Source of the DNA: Cypionkella psychrotolerans
GTDB lineage: Bacteria > Pseudomonadota > Alphaproteobacteria > Rhodobacterales > Rhodobacteraceae
NCBI RefSeq assembly: GCF_001294535.1
Contig: NZ_LGIC01000066.1
Span: forward strand, 1-64,000
Direction: 5' to 3'
DNA: 64,000 bases
Shown: positions 47,502 through 55,664 of the stretch, piece after piece
How positions within the stretch are numbered: position 1 is the stretch's first letter
Layout: each line of letters opens with the position of its first letter
Program-made: the position numbers and the translations under genes
The notes under the pieces: generated by a model
Seen by the model: only the letters and a program-made list of their open reading frames with translations
Told to the model about the DNA's origin: nothing
The model's database searches: none

Positions 47502-47531
47502 TTGCATTTCCCCTTAATGTATGCATATAAA
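47502..47531 (+). promoter_or_regulatory. possible sigma-70-like promoter with a palindrome before brnT
   Basis: TTGCAT (47502-47507) and TATAAA (47526-47531) are 18 bases apart and resemble -35 and -10 boxes. TATGCATA, a perfect 8-bp palindrome, overlaps the -10 box and could be an operator for BrnA. The -10 box touches the annotated brnT start codon, so transcription from it would start inside the gene. See findings. Confidence 0.35.
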
Positions 47532-47794
47532 TGTGGGACTGGGTCGAGCCAAAGCGCAAAGCGACGCTGCTTCTTCGGGGGCCGGATTTTGCTATGGTCG
47601 AAAGCATGGACCTCGACTTGGCCGAGGTAAGTCTTGACGACCGAAAAGACTACGGTGAGATTCGGCTTCAGGCGAGAGGGCTTATTGACGGTCGCCTCTA
47701 CGTCATAGCCTTCACCCAGCGCGGTGAGAGTTTGCGTCTGATCAGTCTGCGCAAGGCGAGCAAAAGGGAGCAGGTGCTGTGGGAAAATCGCTGA
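47531..47794 (+). CDS. brnT: BrnT-family toxin
   Basis: This is an 87-residue ribonuclease-type toxin of the RelE-like BrnT family, which arrests translation by cutting RNA in known cases. Family features are the N-terminal WDWVEPKRKATLLLRGPDFA, DDRKDYGEIRLQARG, GRLYVIAFTQRGE and the basic RLISLRKASKREQ. The ATG at 47531 is directly preceded by an in-frame stop and matches the family start. It overlaps the antitoxin gene by 16 bases. It is part of the AT-rich accessory patch together with the gene at 46681. Confidence 0.9.
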   Translation: MWDWVEPKRKATLLLRGPDFAMVESMDLDLAEVSLDDRKDYGEIRLQARGLIDGRLYVIAFTQRGESLRLISLRKASKREQVLWENR

Positions 47795-48054
47795 GAGAGT
47801 CTGAACCAGACGAAGAAAACCCGGAATGGACCGCCGAAACCTCTGCCCGCGCCAAGCCCGTCTGGGCCTTCCCCGAACTCGTCGCCGTGCTGCAACAACA
47901 CGGCAAACTCGGTCGCCCGCCGTTGGCCGAGGCTGAGAAAAAGCAACGCGTCACGCTCTACCTCGACCCCGATGTGCTGGCGAACCTGAAACAGGGCGGG
48001 AAAGGCTGGCAAACCCGCGCCAATGCTGCTTTGCGCAAGGCGTTGGGGCTGTAG
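47779..48054 (+). CDS. brnA: BrnA-family antitoxin
   Basis: This 91-residue antitoxin binds BrnT and normally represses the pair's promoter. It has the BrnA motif DEENPEWTAE with RAKP (residues about 10-27) and a C-terminal ribbon-helix-helix-like segment (KKQRVTLYLDPDVLANLKQ, GWQTRANAALRKAL). It starts within the end of brnT, so toxin and antitoxin are translationally linked. A GGTGGGT-GCA-ACCCACC hairpin follows its stop. Confidence 0.92.
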   Translation: MGKSLRESEPDEENPEWTAETSARAKPVWAFPELVAVLQQHGKLGRPPLAEAEKKQRVTLYLDPDVLANLKQGGKGWQTRANAALRKALGL

Positions 48055-48075
48055 GGTGGGTGCAACCCACCACGC
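48053..48075 (+). terminator. hairpin after brnA (GTAGGGTG-type element)
   Basis: GGTGGGT and ACCCACC form a perfect 7-bp stem around GCA, starting within two bases of the brnA stop. It belongs to the same GTAGGGTG-type element as at 42771. There is no T run, so its termination strength is uncertain. Confidence 0.5.
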
Positions 48076-48164
48076 CCAAACCTTAACAGATCCTTACCGA
48101 CTCCCCACAACCATTTGAAATCAAACACAAACCAAAATGGTCCCAACTCGGGACCACCAAAAAC

Positions 48165-48905
48165 CTACCCCCGCCGCAGCAAATAAATATCCATAATCCA
48201 CCCATGCGCCGCCCGCGCATTTTCCCGCAAACTCACAATCCGCGCCCCCACCTCGGCCAGCGCCCCCTCAACAATAATCTCCTCAGCCATCCCCACATAC
48301 CCCCCCCACCAGATACGCACCCCCGTCGGGTCAATACTCTGAAACGAACACTCCCCATCCAACATCACCACCGCCGTATCGACGCCGCTGGGAAACCCCT
48401 CCTCCCGCAACCGCCGCCCCGTGGTCACGATAAACGGCGCCCCAATCTCATTCAAAGCCATCCCATGCGCCGCCGTGAGGGCATGAATAGACGTCACCCC
48501 CGGCACGACATGAACCCGCTCGCTCGGCACCAACCGCGCAGCAATCCTCAGCGTGGAATCATACAGGCTAGGGTCGCCCCAAACCAACAGAGCCACCCGC
48601 TCCGCCGCCCCAATCGCGGCCCGCCACACGTCCGCGATCCGGTCGTGCCAATCCTCAACCCGCGCCTTATAGTCCGCGATGGTTTCGTCCCGCACCGGCA
48701 GATCAAACTCCACGATCCGGGTGGCAGGGTTGGTCAGCACATCGCGGCAGATCGCGAGGCGCAATTCGGCCAGATCGGCTTTTCCCTCGCCCTTGCAGGG
48801 GATCAGGATCAGATCAGCAGCGTTGATCGCCTTGATGGCTTGCAGGGTCAGATGGTCGGGATTGCCCGTGCCGATCCCGATGAGGGTGAGGGTGAGATCA
48901 AACAT
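48165..48905 (-). CDS. cobF: precorrin-6A synthase (deacetylating)
   Basis: CobF (246 residues) methylates C1 of precorrin-5 with S-adenosylmethionine and releases the extruded acetyl group as acetate, giving precorrin-6A. It belongs to the tetrapyrrole methylase family: N-terminal LTLIGIGTGNPDHLTLQAI, VALLVWGDPSLYDSTLRI and VHVVPGVTSIHALTAAHG. It is the most distal gene of the cluster, 79 bases downstream of cbtA with a strong hairpin between them, so it may have weaker or separate expression. CobF marks the aerobic (oxygen-dependent) pathway. Confidence 0.94.
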   Translation of the reverse strand: MFDLTLTLIGIGTGNPDHLTLQAIKAINAADLILIPCKGEGKADLAELRLAICRDVLTNPATRIVEFDLPVRDETIADYKARVEDWHDRIADVWRAAIGAAERVALLVWGDPSLYDSTLRIAARLVPSERVHVVPGVTSIHALTAAHGMALNEIGAPFIVTTGRRLREEGFPSGVDTAVVMLDGECSFQSIDPTGVRIWWGGYVGMAEEIIVEGALAEVGARIVSLRENARAAHGWIMDIYLLRRG

Positions 48906-48937
48906 GGCGCCTCCTAAAGCTGCGCTATTTGCAGCAA

Positions 48938-48970
48938 AACGCGCGCCAACCGCAAGGATTGGCGCGCGTT
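48938..48970 (-). terminator. hairpin between cbtA and cobF
   Basis: AACGCGCGCCAA and TTGGCGCGCGTT form a perfect 12-bp stem with a 9-base loop. Read on the minus strand, the stem ends in GTTTTGC, like a short intrinsic terminator. It lies 14 bases after the cbtA stop and 32 bases before the cobF start. Confidence 0.75.
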
Positions 48971-48984
48971 GATTTTAGTCAACC

Positions 48985-49755
48985 TTACTGCGGGCGCGAC
49001 CAGAGCCAACCCGACAGCGCGCCCAAAGCCGACCAGACGATCAGACCCACCCCCAGCGAGCGCGCCGCGAAGGTTGAGGCCAGTTCGGGCGGGGCAACGC
49101 CGGAATAGCTGTCCAATTCGGGCGCGCCGATCACATGCGGGACAGCCAGCAGAGCGACCGCGCCGATCACCGAAGCCACGCCCTTGCCGTAGCCCAGCAG
49201 GCCCAAAGCGGCAGCGGTGCAGATCGCGGTGCCAATCCACCAGATCTGACGCGCGGTAAGATCGGCGGCCATGGTGCCGGGGAGTTCAGGTTCCAACCCC
49301 ATCGCCGGGGCGAGTTGGAAGGCGGCGTAGCCCGCGATGCCCCAGAGCAGGCCTTCGCGCAGGGTCACACGTTTGCCGAACACTTCTGCAAGGCCATAAC
49401 CTGCTACCAGAACAAGGGCATAGCCGACAAACTCAAGGCCGTAGAACAGACTGGTCGAAGCATTGCGCGCGAATGCGCCGCCTTCTTCAGCGGCCTCGTG
49501 CTTGTGCTCATGGCCGTCAGCCTCGACAGCTTCGGGCGTAGCCGGAGCCGTTGCATCTGCCGCAGGCGCTTCGGGGGCGGCATGATCGTGGTCTTCCGCA
49601 GGTGATGCCACACCGTTGAAATGCACCAATGCGCCGGTTTCATATTCTTCGCCCAGAAGGATCAGCTTCTGCACGAATGCGAAATGCAGCAGGGCCGCAA
49701 GCAGGCCTGCCGCAAAACCAGCGAACACCGCGCTGGTCACCATACGTTGGATCAT
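48985..49755 (-). CDS. cbtA: predicted cobalt transporter subunit CbtA
   Basis: This is a membrane protein of 256 residues with about five or six hydrophobic segments. It begins MIQRMVTSAVFAGFAAGLLAA, the usual CbtA N-terminus, and has a His/Glu-rich loop (DHDHAAPE, ADGHEHKHEAAEE; about residues 45-85) likely to bind metal. CbtA and CbtB were predicted as cobalt transporters because they sit under B12 riboswitches; that is the case here. The ATG at 49755 lies four bases after cbtB; a frame open from 49830 would overlap cbtB. Transport has been inferred by family, not shown. Confidence 0.88.
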   Translation of the reverse strand: MIQRMVTSAVFAGFAAGLLAALLHFAFVQKLILLGEEYETGALVHFNGVASPAEDHDHAAPEAPAADATAPATPEAVEADGHEHKHEAAEEGGAFARNASTSLFYGLEFVGYALVLVAGYGLAEVFGKRVTLREGLLWGIAGYAAFQLAPAMGLEPELPGTMAADLTARQIWWIGTAICTAAALGLLGYGKGVASVIGAVALLAVPHVIGAPELDSYSGVAPPELASTFAARSLGVGLIVWSALGALSGWLWSRPQ

Positions 49756-49759
49756 GCGT

Positions 49760-49927
49760 TCAGTGGCAGGGGAAGCCAGAAGCGTGACGCACATCATGTG
49801 CTGCGTCATGTAGGGTTTGCGAATGGGCAAAACCGGTCAGAAACACGGTCGAGGCGCCAATCATAGCAACAAACAGCACTGACATCAGTGCGGTGGCTTT
49901 GCTGGAAACGAGGGTCTTCGTGGTCAT
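49760..49927 (-). CDS. cbtB: small predicted cobalt transporter subunit CbtB
   Basis: This 55-residue protein has one membrane span (about residues 14-33, SVLFVAMIGASTVFLTGF) and a His-rich C-terminal tail ending LHDAAHDVRHASGFPCH. The HDxRHxxGFPCH ending is the hallmark of CbtB and probably coordinates cobalt. A GGAGAG ribosome site precedes the ATG, right after a small hairpin at the end of the cobalamin riboswitch leader. It is short enough to be missed by length-limited gene callers. cbtA starts four bases downstream. Confidence 0.9.
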   Translation of the reverse strand: MTTKTLVSSKATALMSVLFVAMIGASTVFLTGFAHSQTLHDAAHDVRHASGFPCH

Positions 49928-49939
49928 TTTACTCTCCAT

Positions 49940-49957
49940 ACCGTCACACCCGACGGT
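49940..49957 (-). promoter_or_regulatory. possible expression-platform hairpin before cbtB
   Basis: ACCGTC and GACGGT form a 6-bp stem directly upstream of the GGAGAG ribosome site of cbtB and downstream of the B12 box. Such an element could convert riboswitch folding into ribosome access. This is inference from position. Confidence 0.45.
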
Positions 49958-49974
49958 GTTTAGCGTTTCTTTGC

Positions 49975-50115
49975 ACGGCCGGTCTCCTGGCTCGCGGGTC
50001 TTAGCGACCTTCCGCCTTCCCAGCTTGAGGCTTTTCAGCCGTCAGCCAGTGGCATTTCAGAAGGCCGCTCACCGCATACAGTCGCGGGGGCGGCTGAGGC
50101 TTGGGGTGCCGATTG
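49975..50115 (-). ncRNA. cobalamin riboswitch upstream of cbtBA
   Basis: Read on the minus strand, the leader contains the conserved blocks of the adenosylcobalamin aptamer in order: GCCCCAAGCCTCAGCCG, a GCGACTGTATGCGG segment, GCCACTGGCTG, CTGGGAAGGCGG, and the B12 box GAGCCAGGAGACCGGCC (about 49978-49993). High cobalamin would be expected to repress cbtBA. The cbtB start codon is about 50 bases beyond the B12 box. Confidence 0.92.
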
Positions 50116-50262
50116 GTCCACCCATTCCTCATTCTCGTTTCAGTTCAGACGCTTTGCGTTTTTAGAACACCATGCCCCTTCATCAGTCGCCTAAGCCCCG
50201 GTTTGGGTCAAGCAGAAATACGGCTTTTGAAGGCGCAACGCCGACACTTTGATGCGAATGGC

Positions 50263-50571
50263 CTAGCCGGGAATGCGCGCGATGGCCTTCGTGCGCAGAT
50301 TTCCCAATACACGGGCATCGGCGAAATTGCCGTCTGGCGAGGCGGCATAGAGGCGGGCGAAATTTTCAAGCTCGAGCAGATCAGCGGCCGTGATGTCGCC
50401 AAACAGATAGGCGGTTTTACCATCCGCCCGAAAGGCGATGGTCTGATCGCGGGTGCAGCCGGACATACATTCGATTTCAAGCACTTCGACATCGGCGGGC
50501 ATGGCTGCACGCAGGGTGTCGGCAAAGCCCTCGCGGCCCAACTGGCACAGGGTGCAGACGTAAAGCCTCAT
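50263..50571 (-). CDS. DUF1636 family protein, terminal copy
   Basis: This 102-residue protein has a thioredoxin-like ferredoxin pattern: CTLC at the N-terminus (YVCTLCQLG) and CMSGC mid-chain (IECMSGCTRDQT), four cysteines suited to an Fe-S cluster or metal. Its exact role is not known; related genes cluster with cobalamin genes. It starts within the cobA stop (4-base overlap) and ends the long minus-strand cob operon. A paralogue opens the same operon at 63183-63548. Confidence 0.82.
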   Translation of the reverse strand: MRLYVCTLCQLGREGFADTLRAAMPADVEVLEIECMSGCTRDQTIAFRADGKTAYLFGDITAADLLELENFARLYAASPDGNFADARVLGNLRTKAIARIPG

Positions 50572-51290
50572 GCCGGGAACTCGGCCAAGGGGCCGTAGAA
50601 GATCAGCGCTGGATGCGGGCTTTGGGCGGTTTGCAGATGCGCAGCAAGGCTGGCGATGGTGTGGCGGGTGATCTGCTGATCGGGGGTTGAAACCGCTTCG
50701 GCCAGCAGCGCAGGCGTGTCAGCGGGCAGACCATGGGCGATCAAGCGGCTCGCCAGATCGGCGAAGGTGCGGCGGCCCATATAGACCACGGTGGTTGCCA
50801 TCGGGTCGGCGAGGGCGGCCATATTGGTGCTTTCCGGCAGGCTTCCGGTCACATCCGCCCCGGTGATGAACTGCACGCGCCGCGCGGTGAGGCGGCGGGT
50901 CAACGGGATGCCAGCGGCGGCCGCGGCGGCAGAGGCAGAGGTGACACCGGGGATGATTTCGTAAGCAATGCCAGCGGCTTGCAGCGCGACGATTTCCTCC
51001 TCCAGCCGCCCAAACATACCGCAATCGCCGGATTTCAGCCGCACGACGCGCTGGCCTGCCAAAGCGTGATCGACCAGCAGGCGGCTGACGTGATCTTGTT
51101 TCGGCGAGGGTCGCCCTGCCCTTTTGCCGACCGCGATCAGATCGGCTTGCGCGGCATGGCCAAGGATCGGGCCGGAGGACAGATCGTCAAACAGCACCAC
51201 CTCGGCGGCGGCCAAGCGTTGCACGGCCTTGACCGTCAGCAGATCCGGGTCACCGGGGCCAGAGGATACGAAGGAAACAAAGCCAGTCAT
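50568..51290 (-). CDS. cobA: uroporphyrinogen-III C-methyltransferase
   Basis: This enzyme (240 residues) methylates uroporphyrinogen III at C2 and C7 to give precorrin-2, the branch point to cobalamin and siroheme. SUMT-type motifs are SSGPGDPDLLTVKAVQRL at the N-terminus, VRLKSGDCGMFGRLEEE, the GVTSASAAAAAAGIPLTRR loop and TTVVYMGRRTF. It is a free-standing enzyme, not fused to a CysG dehydrogenase domain. It overlaps cobB and the DUF1636 gene by four bases each. Confidence 0.93.
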   Translation of the reverse strand: MTGFVSFVSSGPGDPDLLTVKAVQRLAAAEVVLFDDLSSGPILGHAAQADLIAVGKRAGRPSPKQDHVSRLLVDHALAGQRVVRLKSGDCGMFGRLEEEIVALQAAGIAYEIIPGVTSASAAAAAAGIPLTRRLTARRVQFITGADVTGSLPESTNMAALADPMATTVVYMGRRTFADLASRLIAHGLPADTPALLAEAVSTPDQQITRHTIASLAAHLQTAQSPHPALIFYGPLAEFPA

Positions 51291-52609
51291 GTCGCCTCTG
51301 CGATCAAATGGAAGAAGGTGCCCGAAGATTGCCCGCCGCCCGCATGGATGCGCAGCGAACCCGTTTCAGGCACTATGGTATCGGTCGCATCGGTGACATG
51401 CGCAAGGGCCGCGTCGGGCTGGGCGAGAATGGTAGCATAGTGAAATTCATGGCCGCGCAGGCGGGTGTGGGCCGGGTGGCCAGCCAGTGGTGCGTGTGTT
51501 TGGGCTAGGCGGTAGCCCAGATGCATCCGGCGTTTAGCAAAGCTGGTCTCTAGCCCCAGAAGCCCGGTCATTTTATGGCGCTCACCTTGCGCGTCGATCA
51601 GGCCCGCACCCATCGCCATATAGCCGCCGCACTCACCATGCACCGATTTGGTCTGGGCGAAGGTTTGCAGGGATTGGCAGAAATGCGCGTTGGCAGCGAG
51701 TTTTCCGGCATGAAGTTCGGGGTAGCCGCCGGGCAGCCAGCAGGTTTCAGCACTGGGATCAGGTGCTTCGTCAGCCAACGGCGAGAATGGCAGGATCGTG
51801 GCCCCCGCCGCGCGCCATCCGGCCAGAAGATGCGGATAGACGAAAGAGAACGCGGCATCGCGAGCCAAGGCGATGCGGTTGGCGGGCGGGATGATTTTCA
51901 GCGGTTGCGCGGGCGGCAGATGGCCACGGGCGGCGGCGCGCAGGGTGTCGAGGTTGAGGTGTTCGGCAATGAACGCCCCAGCTTCGGCCAACAGGGCTTG
52001 CAGATGCGGCTGTTCTTCGGCTTGCACGAGGCCCAAATGCCGCTCGGGCAGTGCGATTGAGGCGCGACGCGGCAGCGCGCCCAGCACCGGGATACCCGCC
52101 GCCTCCATCCCTGCGCGGACCAGGGCTTCGTGGCGCGGTGAGGCGACCCGGTTTAAGACGACCCCGGCGAAGGGCATCTCGGGGCGCATTTTGGCGAAAC
52201 CGATGGCGACGGCAGCGGCCGATTGCGCTTGGCCCGAGACATCCAGCACCAGCACCACCGGCCACCCCATCATCACCGCGATATCGGCGCTAGCCCCAGA
52301 GCCGAATTCCCCCGGTTTGGCAACGCCATCGAACAGGCCCATCGAGCCTTCGGCGAGGATCAGATCGGCGTCCGCCGCTACCGAAGCCAGCCCTGCGATC
52401 CGCGCCGGGGTCATCGCCCAACTGTCCAGATTGACCGAAGCGCGGCCCGAGGCCGCGGCATGGAAGGCGGGGTCGATATAGTCGGGGCCGGATTTGAACG
52501 GCTGTACGTTAAGCCCCTGCGCCCGAAAGGCGGCGAGCAGACCCAGCATCAGCGTGGTCTTGCCGGTGCCCGAGGCGGGGGCGGAAATCAGGAGGCCGGG
52601 GGGATTCAT
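51287..52609 (-). CDS. cobB: hydrogenobyrinic acid a,c-diamide synthase
   Basis: This is an ATP- and glutamine-dependent amidotransferase (440 residues) that amidates the a and c carboxylates of hydrogenobyrinate. The N-terminal MinD/DTBS-like domain has the P-loop [15 protein letters not shown] and [12 protein letters not shown]. The C-terminal class I glutaminase domain has the nucleophile Cys in [13 protein letters not shown]. In the aerobic pathway this step precedes cobalt insertion by CobNST, encoded in part by cobN nearby. It overlaps cobM upstream by four bases. Confidence 0.93.
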   Translation of the reverse strand: MNPPGLLISAPASGTGKTTLMLGLLAAFRAQGLNVQPFKSGPDYIDPAFHAAASGRASVNLDSWAMTPARIAGLASVAADADLILAEGSMGLFDGVAKPGEFGSGASADIAVMMGWPVVLVLDVSGQAQSAAAVAIGFAKMRPEMPFAGVVLNRVASPRHEALVRAGMEAAGIPVLGALPRRASIALPERHLGLVQAEEQPHLQALLAEAGAFIAEHLNLDTLRAAARGHLPPAQPLKIIPPANRIALARDAAFSFVYPHLLAGWRAAGATILPFSPLADEAPDPSAETCWLPGGYPELHAGKLAANAHFCQSLQTFAQTKSVHGECGGYMAMGAGLIDAQGERHKMTGLLGLETSFAKRRMHLGYRLAQTHAPLAGHPAHTRLRGHEFHYATILAQPDAALAHVTDATDTIVPETGSLRIHAGGGQSSGTFFHLIAEAT

Positions 52610-53388
52610 TTGGCGTCCGGGAAGCGGGGTTCGGTGCCGACGGGGCGGAAGCGGCGGTCGTAATCGCCGGCGTAGAGGCGGCTTTCCTCGAAGCCTTCGG
52701 CGGCCAAAGCGGGGCCGACAAGGATCAGCGCCGTGCGCTCCATTTCCGCGCCAATGGCGGTTTGCAGAGTGGCAAGTGTCGCGCGGACGATACGCTCATC
52801 CGGCCAAGTTGCGCGCCAGACCACGGCGACAGGGCAATCGGGTCCGTAGTGCGGCGTCAGATCTGCGACAACCTTTTCAAGCACATGCACGGACAGATGG
52901 ATGGCAAGGGTGGCCCCGGTGGCGGCGAAGGCGGGCAGATTCTCGCGGTCTGGCATCGCGGTGGCGCGGCCAGAGGTGCGGGTCAGGACCACCGATTGGG
53001 TCAGGCCCGGCAGGGTCAATTCGGTGGCTAAAGCTGCGGCGGCGGCGGCGAAGGAGGGCACACCGGGGGTCACGTCATAGGGGATATTCAGGGCGCGCAG
53101 GCGGCGGAGTTGTTCGCCCATCGCCGACCAGACCGACAGATCGCCTGAATGCAGGCGGGCGACATCTTGGCCTGCGGCATGGGCGGCGGCGAGTTCGGCT
53201 ATGATCTCGTCCAGCGACAAAGGGGCGGTGTTGATGATCTTGGCACCGGGCGGACAATGCGCCAGCAGCGCTTGCGGCACCAGCGATCCGGCATAAAGGC
53301 AGACCGGGCTGGAGGCGATCAGATCACGGCCACGCAGGGTGATCAGATCGGGCGCACCTGGGCCTGCGCCGATGAAATGGATGGTCAT
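52606..53388 (-). CDS. cobM: precorrin-4 C11-methyltransferase
   Basis: CobM (260 residues) methylates precorrin-4 at C11 to precorrin-5. Family motifs are [55 protein letters not shown] and [12 protein letters not shown], which distinguishes it from other cob methylases. It overlaps cobE and cobB by four bases each, so the whole stretch is translated as a coupled series. Confidence 0.93.
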   Translation of the reverse strand: MTIHFIGAGPGAPDLITLRGRDLIASSPVCLYAGSLVPQALLAHCPPGAKIINTAPLSLDEIIAELAAAHAAGQDVARLHSGDLSVWSAMGEQLRRLRALNIPYDVTPGVPSFAAAAAALATELTLPGLTQSVVLTRTSGRATAMPDRENLPAFAATGATLAIHLSVHVLEKVVADLTPHYGPDCPVAVVWRATWPDERIVRATLATLQTAIGAEMERTALILVGPALAAEGFEESRLYAGDYDRRFRPVGTEPRFPDAK

Positions 53389-53750
53389 ATGGGGCTCCTT
53401 TCGGCAAGGGCTGCGGTGGCCTTGCCGTCTTGGGATGTGACGCGGGGGCCTAAAAGCCGTGCGCCGGGGCCAGCGTCGGCAAGCGCTGCGGCTTCGGCAA
53501 GGCTGCCAGTGCCGTAGTGGGCTTGGACGCGGGCGGATTGGGTGAAGGTCGCTTGGTTTTGCAAGCTTTCCAAGGAAACTGCGTGTAGGGGCAGGGCCAT
53601 TTCAGCGGCAAGGGCTTGGATGACAGGGGAGTCAGCTTTGTCCTCGGCGGTGGCGAGAGCCTGCGCCTTTTCGCCCCCTGCAGCGCGCAGAGCATCGCGC
53701 AGGCTGTCGATCCTGGCACCTTTGCGAAAGCCTATGCCTGCAACGATCAT
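53385..53750 (-). CDS. cobE: cobalamin biosynthesis protein CobE (CbiG C-terminal-like)
   Basis: This small protein of 121 residues corresponds to the C-terminal domain of CbiG ([20 protein letters not shown], then [11 protein letters not shown]). It is found in aerobic cob operons, and its precise role is uncertain. The start at 53750 overlaps the cobL stop (ATGA); an ATG five codons earlier lies in cobL and is less likely. Confidence 0.88.
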   Translation of the reverse strand: MIVAGIGFRKGARIDSLRDALRAAGGEKAQALATAEDKADSPVIQALAAEMALPLHAVSLESLQNQATFTQSARVQAHYGTGSLAEAAALADAGPGARLLGPRVTSQDGKATAALAERSPI

Positions 53751-54925
53751 CTTGTGACGCTCCACTGCACGACCGGGCGGGTGGCATCCCAGCCACGCAT
53801 CCGGCCTAAGGGGGCGGCCGTGGCTAGGTCAATGCGCAGAAGCGTGCCGCCGCGTTGAGCGTGTTGCAGTGCCAGCAGGCTTTCGGTTTCCAAGGTGACG
53901 CCATTGGCGACAATGCGGGCGCCTGCGGGCAGGATGTGCCAAAGTTGATCGTAAAGCGCCGCATTGCCACCGCCGCCGACAAAGACGGCATCAGGCAGGG
54001 GATGCCCGGAGAGGGTTTCGGCTGCCGGGCCTTCGACGCAGGTCAGACGGTGGTCTATTCCGAAACCGGTGGCATTGGTGCGGATGTTGATGGCGCGGTC
54101 GGCACGGAGTTCAAACGACAGCGCGCGGCCCCCCGCCAAGCACCATTCGGCCGAAATCGAGCCGGAGCCTGCGCCAATGTCCCACAGCAACTCACCTGCG
54201 CGGGGCGCGAGGGCAGAGAGCGTCAGCGCGCGCACCGGGCGTTTGGTGATCTGGCCGTCATGGGCGAACAGGGCGTCGTCGAGGCCAGAGGCACGCGATA
54301 GACCCTTGCCTGCAGTGATCTCGATGGCGACGGCGACCGGGGCAGTGATGTCGGTCAGCGCAATAGCGGCGGCGGTGGTCTGGCGGATACGCTGATTGGG
54401 GCCGCCGAGGGATTCCAGAATGGTCAGCTTGGCGTCAAAGCCTTGTTCGATCAGCCATGCCGAAAGGGCTTGCGGCGCGTCGCCGTCGCGCAGCAGGCAG
54501 ATCGCCCGCGCGCCTTTGGTCAGCGCGGGGCGCAGGCGGGCAAAGGGAGCGGCGTGCAGGCCGTGGCAGGTGATTTCCTCCATCCGCCAGCCGATTTGCG
54601 CAGCGGCAAGCTGGAAGGTCGAGGGCGCAGGGAAGGCTTGCCATTCGTCGCGGGAAAGCTGGGCGGTCAGGCTGCTGCCCGCGCCGAACCAGAACGGATC
54701 ACCCGAGGCGAGCACGGCCACGTTTTGCCCCTTGTGGGCCAGAACGGGGGCCACCGAAAACGGGATCGGCCAAGCACGGCCCTTGTCGCCTGCCGCCACT
54801 AAGGCCAAATGACGCGGGCCACCGAAGATGATTTCAGCCCGCGCCAAAGCTTCACGGCTTGCATCCGATAGGCCCGCCAAGCCATCCTCACCCAGACCGA
54901 TGATCGCAACCCAAGGCTTACCCAT
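53747..54925 (-). CDS. cobL: precorrin-6Y C5,15-methyltransferase (decarboxylating)
   Basis: This bifunctional enzyme (392 residues) methylates C5 and C15 and decarboxylates the C12 acetate. The N-terminal CbiE-like half has VAIIGLGEDGLAGLS and VAVLASGDPFWFGAG; the C-terminal CbiT-like half has the SAM motif LLWDIGAGSGSISAEWCL. The start at 54925 follows the family start MGKPWVAII. Its CAT start triplet on the plus strand interlocks with the ATG of the divergent cobK (CATG). Upstream in-frame ATGs would lie inside cobK. Confidence 0.93.
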   Translation of the reverse strand: MGKPWVAIIGLGEDGLAGLSDASREALARAEIIFGGPRHLALVAAGDKGRAWPIPFSVAPVLAHKGQNVAVLASGDPFWFGAGSSLTAQLSRDEWQAFPAPSTFQLAAAQIGWRMEEITCHGLHAAPFARLRPALTKGARAICLLRDGDAPQALSAWLIEQGFDAKLTILESLGGPNQRIRQTTAAAIALTDITAPVAVAIEITAGKGLSRASGLDDALFAHDGQITKRPVRALTLSALAPRAGELLWDIGAGSGSISAEWCLAGGRALSFELRADRAINIRTNATGFGIDHRLTCVEGPAAETLSGHPLPDAVFVGGGGNAALYDQLWHILPAGARIVANGVTLETESLLALQHAQRGGTLLRIDLATAAPLGRMRGWDATRPVVQWSVTR

Positions 54926-55664
54926 GACTCGCATCCTTCTGCTGGGCGGCACCACCGAGGCCAGCCTGTTGGCGCGGGCAATGGCTGCTGCGGGGCAGGA
55001 TGCGGTGTTCTCTTACGCTGGGCGTACCGATAGCCCAGTGGCGCAGCCCCTGCCCATGCGGGTCGGCGGCTTTGGCGGCGTGGCGGGGCTGGTGGACTAT
55101 TTGCGCGCCGAGCGGATTGGCGCTGTGATCGACGCCACGCATCCCTTCGCAGCGCAGATGAGCCGCAACGCGATGGAGGCTTGTGCGCAGGCTGGAGTGC
55201 CATTGCTGGGGCTGGAGCGCAAGCCTTGGGTGGCGGGGATCGGCGACCGTTGGGTGCATGTGGGTAGCATGGAGGCGGCTGTTGCAGCCCTGCCAGACGC
55301 CCCGGCGCGGGTTTTCTTGGCGATCGGCAAGCAGAATTTGGCTGGCTTCGCCGCCAAGCCGCACCACTATCTGCTGCGGCTGGTCGATGCGCCCGATACG
55401 CCGCCCTTGCCCGACTGCACCGTGGTTCTGGCGCGCGGGCCGTTTGAGGTAGAGGGCGATAAGGCGCTGCTGATGCAGCATAATATCAGCCATATCGTTG
55501 CCAAGAATGCAGGTGGCGCGGGGGCAGAGGCTAAGCTGATCGCCGCCCGCACTTTGGGCCTTCCGGTGATCCTGATCGACCGCCCGGCCCTGCCCGCGCG
55601 GCGCATGGTGGGCTCGGTGGCCGAGGTGATGGCTTGGCTGCCTCATGCGGAACGCGGCGTGTAA
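54924..55664 (+). CDS. cobK: precorrin-6A reductase
   Basis: CobK (246 residues) reduces precorrin-6A to dihydroprecorrin-6A with NADPH. The N-terminus RILLLGGTTEASLLARAM is the cofactor-binding start, with IDATHPFAAQMSRNA and the late AKNAGGAGAEAKLIAAR region, all diagnostic of CobK/CbiJ. It is the only gene of the series on the plus strand: its start overlaps that of cobL, and its end overlaps the end of cobJ by 22 bases. Its promoter must lie inside cobL. Confidence 0.93.
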   Translation: MTRILLLGGTTEASLLARAMAAAGQDAVFSYAGRTDSPVAQPLPMRVGGFGGVAGLVDYLRAERIGAVIDATHPFAAQMSRNAMEACAQAGVPLLGLERKPWVAGIGDRWVHVGSMEAAVAALPDAPARVFLAIGKQNLAGFAAKPHHYLLRLVDAPDTPPLPDCTVVLARGPFEVEGDKALLMQHNISHIVAKNAGGAGAEAKLIAARTLGLPVILIDRPALPARRMVGSVAEVMAWLPHAERGV

